Assembly: GCF_014698505.1 (NCBI RefSeq)
Contig: NZ_JACJTD010000017.1
Coordinates: 62,001-126,000 of the forward strand
Length of the DNA: 64,000 bases
DNA from: Nostoc foliaceum FACHB-393
GTDB taxonomy: Bacteria > Cyanobacteriota > Cyanobacteriia > Cyanobacteriales > Nostocaceae
Reading direction: 5' to 3'
Shown here: positions 58,187 to 64,000 of the stretch, piece by piece
Layout: every line of letters starts with the position of its first letter
Position numbering within the stretch: position 1 is the stretch's first letter
The notes under the pieces: model-generated
Seen by the model: only the letters and a program-made list of their open reading frames with translations
Databases searched by the model: none
Told to the model about the DNA's origin: nothing
Translations under genes and position numbers: made by a program

Positions 58187-58618
58187 ATGTTTGATTTCGA
58201 TGCTACCTTGCCCTTCATGGCATTGCAATTCCTGCTATTGGCAGCTTTGTTGAATGCAATTTTCTATAAGCCACTGACCAAGGTACTAGACGATCGCGAT
58301 AGTTACATCCGAACGAATACCCTTGAGGCGCGGGAGAGCTTGGCTAAAGCCGAGCGCTTGGCTACCGAATATGAGCAGCAACTAGCAGACGCTCGCAGAC
58401 AATCGCAAGCTACTGTAGAAGCGGCTCAACTTGAAGCTAAGAAAATTACTGCCGAGAAAATAGCTGAGGCCCAAAAGGAAGCTCAGTCTCAACGAGAACA
58501 AGCTTCTGTTGAAATAGAACAACAAAAGCAAGAAGCTTTTCGCACCTTAGAGCAACAAGTTGATGCTCTAAGCAGGCAGATTCTAGAAAAACTATTGGGG
58601 CCAACTCCAGTTAGATAA
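58187..58618 (+). CDS. atpF2: ATP synthase subunit b'
   Basis: 143 residues, one N-terminal span ([19 protein letters not shown]) and a long charged helix. Photosynthetic organisms have a b/b' heterodimeric stator, and this is the shorter, first-encoded b'. Start has GAGGAG upstream. Confidence 0.95.
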   Translation: MFDFDATLPFMALQFLLLAALLNAIFYKPLTKVLDDRDSYIRTNTLEARESLAKAERLATEYEQQLADARRQSQATVEAAQLEAKKITAEKIAEAQKEAQSQREQASVEIEQQKQEAFRTLEQQVDALSRQILEKLLGPTPVR

Positions 58619-58810
58619 GCTAACGAGATTGGTTCTGTGTAAAGCATACGCGCAACTGGGCCCTAGTCCAGAGCGCAAAATTTAAGTGTCAAAAAAGGCA
58701 CTTTTTCCCTTCTGGGGAAAGATACTTAATTTCCTGACAGGGAAAAGATACTTAAATTTCCTTCCCTTGGGAAAATACAACGTATTAGCAAGCGAGCAGC
58801 GCACTTGTAA

Positions 58811-59383
58811 ATGGGTATCATGGGGACATTCTTATTACTTGCCGCAGAAGCGAACGCTGTTCACTCTGAATTGGCAGAAGGCGCAGCAGAAGGTGGTTTC
58901 GGTCTAAACCTAGACATTTTTGAAACCAATCTGATCAATCTAGCGATTCTGATTGGCATATTATTCTACTTCGGACGTAAGGTTTTAAGCAATATCCTGA
59001 ACGAGCGACAATCCAATATTGCCACCGCAATTCAGGAAGCAGAAGGACGCTTAAAAGAGGCAAAGACTGCCCTTTCCCAAGCGCAAGAGCAGTTGAAGCA
59101 ATCTCAGGCAGAGGCAGAACGCATCCGCCAATCTGCCGTAGAAAACGCCCAAAAGGCGAAAGAAGCCTTGTTGGCGAAGGCAGTGCAAGACGTAGAACGC
59201 TTAAAACAAACAGCAGCAGCAGATTTAAACACCGAAACAGAGCGAGCGATCGCTCAACTACGGCAACGAGTTGCTACACTAGCATTGCAAAAAGTCGAAT
59301 CGCAACTCAAAGGCGGGATTGCCGACGATGCTCAACAAAGTTTAATTGATCGTAGCATCGCACAACTGGGAGGCAATGTATGA
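58811..59383 (+). CDS. atpF: ATP synthase subunit b
   Basis: 190 residues. An N-terminal extension precedes the span ([20 protein letters not shown]) and a long helical stalk. Partner of b'. Its stop overlaps the delta-subunit start by four bases (ATGA). The 190-base gap before it contains direct repeats of CTTAATTTCC-type wording (GGGGAAAGATACTTAATTTC and GGGAAAAGATACTTAAATTT). Confidence 0.96.
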   Translation: MGIMGTFLLLAAEANAVHSELAEGAAEGGFGLNLDIFETNLINLAILIGILFYFGRKVLSNILNERQSNIATAIQEAEGRLKEAKTALSQAQEQLKQSQAEAERIRQSAVENAQKAKEALLAKAVQDVERLKQTAAADLNTETERAIAQLRQRVATLALQKVESQLKGGIADDAQQSLIDRSIAQLGGNV

Positions 59384-59934
59384 CAAGTCAGGTAGCGGCA
59401 GCCGAAGTAGCCCAACCTTACGCACAGGCACTTTTGTCAATAGCGCAATCGAAAAATTTGACAGAAGAGTTCGGGGAAGATGCGCGCACTTTCCTGGGAT
59501 TGCTCAGAGCAGACAAACAGCTACACAACTTCTTCAGCAATCCGTTTATTCAGGCTGAGAACAAAAAAGCTCTCATCAAACAAATACTCGGTGAAGGCTC
59601 TAACCCCTACTTACGCAACTTTTTGTTGGTACTAGTAGACAAACGCCGCATTGCATTCTTGGAATCGATTTTTCAACAATATCTGGCGCTGTTGCGGCAG
59701 CTGAATCAAACCGTATTAGCGGAAGTAGTTTCAGCCGTTCCCCTCACAGAAGCTCAACAGCAGGCGATCACAGAAAAGGTGATTGCCATAACTAATGCTC
59801 GCCAGGTAGAACTAGAAACCAAGGTAGACAGTGAGTTAATTGGTGGTGTGATCATTAAAGTAGGTTCGCAGGTAATTGACGCCAGTATCCGGGGTCAGTT
59901 GCGCCGCCTTTCATTGCGCTTAACTAATAGCTAG
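59380..59934 (+). CDS. atpH: ATP synthase subunit delta
   Basis: 184 residues. Start [20 protein letters not shown] and the end [20 protein letters not shown] are the OSCP/delta signature. It joins F1 to the b/b' stator. Coupled to atpF by overlap; 208 bases of repeat-rich spacer separate it from atpA. Confidence 0.97.
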   Translation: MTSQVAAAEVAQPYAQALLSIAQSKNLTEEFGEDARTFLGLLRADKQLHNFFSNPFIQAENKKALIKQILGEGSNPYLRNFLLVLVDKRRIAFLESIFQQYLALLRQLNQTVLAEVVSAVPLTEAQQQAITEKVIAITNARQVELETKVDSELIGGVIIKVGSQVIDASIRGQLRRLSLRLTNS

Positions 59935-59953
59935 AAAGTTAGGAGTTAGGGAG

Positions 59954-60006
59954 ACGCGATTAATCGCGTACAAAAGTTAAGAGTAGAGACGCGATTAATC
60001 GCGTCT
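59954..60006. repeat. Pair of palindromes between atpH and atpA
   Basis: Two palindromes share the core ACGCGATTAATCGCGT: 59954-59969 (16 bp) and 59987-60006 (20 bp, AGACGCGATTAATCGCGTCT). They are flanked by GTTAGGAGTTAGG and its inverted counterpart ACTCCTAACTCTTAACTCCT at about 60078-60100, so the spacer can fold strongly. Probably dispersed repeats inserted in the operon. Confidence 0.85.
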
Positions 60007-60142
60007 GTACAGTTAGGAGTTAAGTAAATAGTAATTTATTTTGACTTTTAACTTGTAATTTTTGCATTTTTAACTCATCACTCCTAACTCTTAACTCCTA
60101 ACTGAATTCATTTTTCCGTCTCGAAAGCAAAAAGATAGACAC

Positions 60143-61663
60143 ATGAGCATATCAATTAGACCTGACGAAATTAGCAGCATTATTCAACAACAAATCGAGC
60201 AATACGATCAAGAGGTCAAAGTTGCTAACGTTGGTACCGTCCTACAAGTAGGTGACGGTATTGCCCGGATCTATGGTCTGGAAAAGGCTATGGCTGGGGA
60301 ACTCTTAGAATTTGAAGATGGCACAATTGGCATCGCCCAGAACTTAGAAGAAGACAACGTAGGCGCGGTGTTGATGGGTGAAGGGCTGGAAATTCAAGAA
60401 GGTAGTTCTGTAACCGCTACTGGTAGAATTGCTCAGATTCCAGTAGGAGAAGCCTTAATTGGAAGAGTTGTAGACGCTTTAGGTCGTCCCATCGATGGTA
60501 AGGGAGACATCAAATCCTCAGAAAGCCGTTTGATTGAATCTCCAGCGCCTGGTATCATTGCTCGTCGGTCTGTACACGAACCCATGCAAACGGGTATCAC
60601 AGCTATTGACTCAATGATTCCCATCGGTCGTGGTCAGCGCGAATTGATTATTGGTGACCGTCAAACCGGCAAAACTGCGATCGCAATCGACACCATCATC
60701 AACCAAAAAGAAGAAGATGTAGTTTGTGTCTACGTTGCAATCGGTCAAAAGGCTTCCACCGTAGCTAACGTGGTGCAGACATTGCAAGAAAAAGGTGCGA
60801 TGGATTACACCATCGTCGTCGCCGCTAGCGCCAGTGAACCAGCAACACTGCAATACCTAGCTCCTTACACAGGCGCAACTATTGCCGAGTACTTTATGTA
60901 CAAAGGCAAAGCTACCCTAGTAATTTACGACGATCTTTCCAAGCAAGCCCAAGCTTATCGCCAAATGTCCCTGCTGCTACGTCGCCCACCCGGACGCGAA
61001 GCTTACCCCGGAGATGTATTCTACATTCACTCTCGTTTGTTAGAAAGAGCCGCAAAGCTAAGTGACGAATTAGGTAAAGGCAGCATGACCGCCCTACCAA
61101 TCATCGAAACCCAAGCTGGTGACGTTTCGGCATACATCCCCACAAACGTAATTTCCATTACCGATGGTCAGATATTCCTGTCTTCTGACTTATTTAACGC
61201 TGGTATCCGTCCAGCTGTGAACCCAGGTATTTCAGTATCCCGCGTGGGTTCTGCGGCGCAAACCAAGGCAATGAAAAAAGTTGCCGGTAAGATTAAATTG
61301 GAACTAGCCCAATTTGACGACCTGCAAGCCTTTGCTCAATTTGCTTCCGACTTAGATAAAGCTACTCAAGACCAGTTGGCACGGGGTCAACGGTTACGCG
61401 AACTTCTCAAGCAGCCACAAAATTCGCCACTCTCGGTATACGAGCAAGTAGCAATTCTGTACGCTGGTATCAATGGTTACTTGGATGACGTTCCTGTAGA
61501 TAAAGTCACAACCTTTACCCAAGGTCTGCGGGAGTACTTAAAGACTGGTAAAACCCAGTATGCCGAAGGAGTAAGAACCTCAAAAGCACTAGGTGATGCA
61601 GAAGAAGCTGCATTAAAGGAAGCACTTACCGAATACAAGAAGACCTTCAAAGCAGCAGCGTAA
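60143..61663 (+). CDS. atpA: ATP synthase subunit alpha
   Basis: 506 residues. P-loop [11 protein letters not shown], the signature [14 protein letters not shown] and an intact catalytic-interface region. It forms the hexamer with beta; atpD (beta) and atpC (epsilon) are not here, as cyanobacteria usually keep them at another locus. Start [20 protein letters not shown] is standard. Confidence 0.98.
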   Translation: MSISIRPDEISSIIQQQIEQYDQEVKVANVGTVLQVGDGIARIYGLEKAMAGELLEFEDGTIGIAQNLEEDNVGAVLMGEGLEIQEGSSVTATGRIAQIPVGEALIGRVVDALGRPIDGKGDIKSSESRLIESPAPGIIARRSVHEPMQTGITAIDSMIPIGRGQRELIIGDRQTGKTAIAIDTIINQKEEDVVCVYVAIGQKASTVANVVQTLQEKGAMDYTIVVAASASEPATLQYLAPYTGATIAEYFMYKGKATLVIYDDLSKQAQAYRQMSLLLRRPPGREAYPGDVFYIHSRLLERAAKLSDELGKGSMTALPIIETQAGDVSAYIPTNVISITDGQIFLSSDLFNAGIRPAVNPGISVSRVGSAAQTKAMKKVAGKIKLELAQFDDLQAFAQFASDLDKATQDQLARGQRLRELLKQPQNSPLSVYEQVAILYAGINGYLDDVPVDKVTTFTQGLREYLKTGKTQYAEGVRTSKALGDAEEAALKEALTEYKKTFKAAA

Positions 61664-61759
61664 TAAAAGTGAGGAGTGAAGAGTTAAGAGTTAAAAGTTA
61701 ATGAAATACTCCTAGCTCTTAACTCCTAACTCCTAACTCCTAACTCCTAACTCAAGAAT
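61664..61759. repeat. Heptamer tandem repeat between atpA and atpG
   Basis: Contains repeated TAACTCC units (CTCCTAACTCCTAACTCCTA region) and, upstream in the spacer, the partly complementary GTGAGGAGTGAAGAGTTAAG, which allows a hairpin. Matches the short tandemly repeated heptamers known in Nostocales. Confidence 0.82.
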
Positions 61760-62707
61760 ATGGCCAATCTAAAAGCAATACGTGATCGCATTCAGTCGGT
61801 CAAAAACACCAAAAAAATCACAGAAGCCATGCGTCTCGTAGCTGCGGCTAGAGTGCGTCGGGCACAAGAACAAGTGCTAGCGACTCGCCCCTTTGCCGAT
61901 CGCTTGGCACAAGTATTGTATGGTTTACAAAGTCGTCTGCGGTTTGAAGAAGCAAACCTGCCACTACTGAGAAAACGGGAAGTTAAGTCAGTCGGGCTAT
62001 TGGTAATTTCAGGCGATCGCGGTCTATGCGGCGGCTACAATAATAACGTTATCCGTCGTGCAGAAAACCGCGCCAAAGAAATCAAGGCAGAAGGTTTAAA
62101 CTATCAATTTGTGTTAGTCGGACGCAAATCTACGCAGTACTTTCAACGCCGCGATCAGCCAATTGATGCTACTTACAGCGGCTTAGAGCAAATCCCTACC
62201 GCAGCAGAAGCCAATCAGATTGCCGACCAACTACTTTCCTTGTTCCTTTCGGAAGAAGTAGACCGCATCGAATTAATCTATACCAGATTCCTTTCCTTGG
62301 TTAGCTCCCGTCCTGTGGTGCAAACCTTACTGCCCCTCGATCCGCAAGGCCTAGAAGCAGCCGATGATGAAATCTTCCGCTTGACAACCCGTGGCGGTAA
62401 ATTTGAAGTCGAACGGGAGAAAGTGGCTAGCCAAGTCCGCCCGTTGGCTCCTGACATGATTTTCGAGCAAGATCCAGTGCAGATTCTCGATTCTTTGTTG
62501 CCCCTGTATCTAAGTAACCAGCTATTGCGGGCGCTGCAAGAATCTGCGGCTAGTGAGCTAGCAGCGCGGATGACAGCCATGAGTAATGCCAGTGAAAATG
62601 CTGGTGAACTGATTAACACTCTTACGCTGTCTTACAACAAAGCCCGACAAGCTGCTATTACCCAAGAACTCCTTGAGGTTGTAGGTGGTGCTGAAGCACT
62701 GACTTAG
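61760..62707 (+). CDS. atpG: ATP synthase subunit gamma
   Basis: 315 residues. N-terminal helix [20 protein letters not shown] and C-terminal [20 protein letters not shown] are the shaft. It has the cyanobacterial insertion (around [20 protein letters not shown]) but not the cysteine pair of chloroplast gamma, so it lacks the thiol switch. Last gene of the operon, followed by a strong terminator. Also called atpC. Confidence 0.97.
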   Translation: MANLKAIRDRIQSVKNTKKITEAMRLVAAARVRRAQEQVLATRPFADRLAQVLYGLQSRLRFEEANLPLLRKREVKSVGLLVISGDRGLCGGYNNNVIRRAENRAKEIKAEGLNYQFVLVGRKSTQYFQRRDQPIDATYSGLEQIPTAAEANQIADQLLSLFLSEEVDRIELIYTRFLSLVSSRPVVQTLLPLDPQGLEAADDEIFRLTTRGGKFEVEREKVASQVRPLAPDMIFEQDPVQILDSLLPLYLSNQLLRALQESAASELAARMTAMSNASENAGELINTLTLSYNKARQAAITQELLEVVGGAEALT

Positions 62708-62745
62708 GGTATAGCTAATTATTTATTTGTAGTGCTTTGTAATAT

Positions 62746-62790
62746 ATAGCCAATTGCTAATCTTAAAATAATTAGCAATTGGCTATTTTT
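62746..62790 (+). terminator. Terminator of the atp operon
   Basis: A 16-bp perfect stem (ATAGCCAATTGCTAAT / ATTAGCAATTGGCTAT) with a 9-base loop, ending in TTTTT, 39 bases after the atpG stop. Confidence 0.92.
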
Positions 62791-62794
62791 AGTT

Positions 62795-62885
62795 AGGACT
62801 TACGCAAAATCATGAAAAAACGAACCGCCAAGTACGCCAAGTGCGCCAAGTAATAAGAATTGTAGAGGCTTTTTGCGTAAGTCCT
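62795..62885. mobile_element. MITE-like element
   Basis: 91 bases bounded by 15-bp perfect terminal inverted repeats (AGGACTTACGCAAAA / TTTTGCGTAAGTCCT) around a CGCCAAGTACGCCAAGTGCG core. I recall this element as abundant in Nostoc genomes. No coding capacity; presumably moved by a transposase elsewhere. Confidence 0.82.
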
Positions 62886-63090
62886 GTTAGTATTTGGGAC
62901 TTTTAACTAGATGACATTGACGGTATATGGGCCATTATGTACTGAGGTTTATCAACAAACTATACTGTTGTATAGAGCCAAGTTCATATAAAGATACCCT
63001 GTGTTTCTCAGCAGCACTGGCATGAACCAAAATTTTTGTCTAGCAACACATTTCAAAAATTGCGTATTATAATTAAATTATGAAGCGCAT

Positions 63091-63477
63091 GGGTCCGTCA
63101 CGGTTTCGACAGGTTGGCGAACGCTGCTCTGTGATTCAGGTCGAGAGTGAGTCTCCTCTCGAAAATCAAAGGCTCAAACAAAAAGTAAATGCGAATAACA
63201 TCGTTAACTTTGCTCGTAAGGATGCTCTAGTAGCTGCCTAAACACCTCTTATAGGTTCGAGCGTCTTTAGTTCGACTCCGTTAAGGACTGAAGACCAACC
63301 CCCAACGGATGCTCTAGCAAGCGTTCTCTGGTTGGCTTGCTGGCTAAGATTAAATCAGAGCATCCTACGTTCGGGATAATGAACGATTCCCGCCTTGAGG
63401 GTCAGAAAGGCTAAACCTGTGAATGAGCGGGGGGTCAATACCCAATTTGGACAGCAGTTCGACTCTGCTCGGATCCA
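63091..63477 (+). ncRNA. ssrA: Transfer-messenger RNA (tmRNA)
   Basis: The 5' end GGGTCCGTCACGGTTTCGAC and the 3' end GTTCGACTCTGCTCGGATCC pair as a 7-bp acceptor stem (GGGTCCG with CGGATCC) and carry a T arm with TTCGA. The resume codon GCG at 63191 begins the tag, which reads ANNIVNFARKDALVAA and stops at TAA 63239-63241. The CCA end is not encoded (ACTA follows). tmRNA rescues stalled ribosomes and tags the product for proteolysis. A terminator follows. One-piece rather than split. Confidence 0.97.
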
Positions 63478-63494
63478 CTAAGAATAAATAACAA

Positions 63495-63532
63495 GTCCAC
63501 CAAACAGTTTAATGTTTAGGTGGATTTTGTTT
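63495..63532 (+). terminator. Terminator of ssrA
   Basis: Stem TCCACC-AAACA / TGTTT-A-GGTGGA (one bulge) followed by TTTTGTTTTA, 18 bases after the tmRNA end. Confidence 0.82.
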
Positions 63533-63555
63533 TATTACGTTTATTATGCAAAACC

Positions 63556-63581
63556 GTCCCTCTTTGACGGGTAAGAGGGAC
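63556..63581 (-). terminator. Hairpin downstream of the HTH gene
   Basis: A 9-bp perfect inverted repeat (GTCCCTCTT / AAGAGGGAC) with an 8-base loop; on the minus strand it is followed by GGTTTTGC. A second small palindrome, TTGAAC-TAAA-GTTCAA, lies at 63586-63601, nearer the gene. Confidence 0.55.
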
Positions 63582-63628
63582 AGACTTGAACTAAAGTTCA
63601 AAGTAGGGAGAGGTTTATAGAATTCACG

Positions 63629-64000
63629 TTAATTATTCTGCTCCTGGGGTTGTTTGCGTGTGCTTCCAAACCTCCTTCCCCTTTTTTTAAGTACCCGTCG
63701 TAATCGATCTGCACTCAAGTTTACTTGACGCTCAGATGCCAGTTTTTTTGCTAATTGTTTAGAGTTATAAGTTTGTGACTCTTGAGCTAAACAATTTTCT
63801 AGATAAACCAAATCTGATTCTGAATATCGGGGTTTTCCTCCTCGGCCAGGAGCATCCCACAGACCTGCTAAACCCATCTTTTCCCAGCGATGAAGGGTTT
63901 GACGTACTGTTGAAATCGCCCAGTTCAAACCTTTAGCAATTTGCTCATTTTTTAAGCCGCGAGTATTCAGCAGTAAAACTTGAGCACGATCCTTGGTACG
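63629..64000 (-). CDS. IS630-type helix-turn-helix protein, 5' partial
   Basis: 124 residues visible, and the frame is open to the window edge, so the start is outside. It reads RAQVLLLNTRGLKNEQIAKG then LNWAISTVRQTLHRWEKMGL and AGLWDAPGRGGKPRYSESDL, the DNA-binding domain of IS630-family transposase OrfA (winged helix-turn-helix). The catalytic DDE half (OrfB) should lie downstream, at lower coordinates, but only a hairpin and ssrA are found. So this is a truncated element or a stand-alone HTH protein derived from one. Confidence 0.75.
   Translation of the reverse strand, partial: RTKDRAQVLLLNTRGLKNEQIAKGLNWAISTVRQTLHRWEKMGLAGLWDAPGRGGKPRYSESDLVYLENCLAQESQTYNSKQLAKKLASERQVNLSADRLRRVLKKRGRRFGSTRKQPQEQNN

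Noticed and set aside
59954..60006. Possible CRISPR-like repeat pair
   Set aside because: Only two copies, each a palindrome, with a 17-base spacer between; no array and no cas genes. Better explained as dispersed palindromic repeats.

Overview
The window comes from a filamentous, probably heterocyst-forming cyanobacterium of the Nostoc type. The evidence is a phycobilisome core cluster (apcE, apcA, apcB, apcC), the cyanobacterial two-b-subunit ATP synthase operon, a ferredoxin-thioredoxin reductase subunit, a CBS-CP12 fusion, many HIP1 octamers (GCGATCGC), Nostoc-style short palindromic repeats, and a tmRNA whose encoded tag reads ANNIVNFARKDALVAA. Species assignment is inference.

Layout. 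1-534 is the 3' end of typA. 800-2715 holds an effector-associated (EACC1-like) gene and three tandem coiled-coil genes, two with membrane tails. 2988-6593 is a decaying toxin-antitoxin island: an intact PIN/antitoxin pair, a brnT pseudogene with an orphan brnA, a degenerate second copy of the PIN/antitoxin pair, a DUF5615/DUF433 pair, a frameshifted DUF29 gene and a Uma2-family gene. 6671-15711 is mostly housekeeping: DUF58, ftrC-DUF309, an LptA/LptB/LptF-type set, CBS-CP12, a low-complexity membrane protein, an SLH protein and rpiA. 15829-20037 encodes a 1402-residue DUF4347/beta-helix/RTX surface protein. 20544-25101 encodes two single-span membrane proteins, one ending in WD40 repeats. Then come ftsW, a nitric-oxide sensor pair (H-NOX and HNOBA histidine kinase), and a small group of tailoring-type enzymes (haem-oxygenase-like diiron protein, methyltransferase, 2OG-oxygenase-like protein).

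32821-37971 is the allophycocyanin core, transcribed leftward, with apcE upstream of apcA-apcB-apcC. 39475-53309 is an exopolysaccharide locus: a leftward run of BY-kinase/Wzc, flippase, FkbM methyltransferase, three glycosyltransferases and an EpsG/Wzy-like polymerase, with a divergent priming sugar-phosphate transferase and galE across an 890-base AT-rich gap, and a glycosidase-like TIM-barrel protein at the far end. Together these could supply UDP-sugar, prime the lipid carrier, extend, flip, polymerise and export a polysaccharide.

53334-56055 has comB, a XisI remnant and a methyltransferase with a duplicated tail fragment. 56302-62707 is the atp operon (atpI, a, c, b', b, delta, alpha, gamma), interrupted by short palindromic and heptamer repeats. 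The window ends with a MITE-like element, ssrA (tmRNA) and an IS630-type helix-turn-helix gene running off the edge.

No single unmistakably new system is visible. The best candidates for follow-up are the EACC1/coiled-coil group, the diiron/methyltransferase/oxygenase group, and the paired membrane proteins at 20544-25101.
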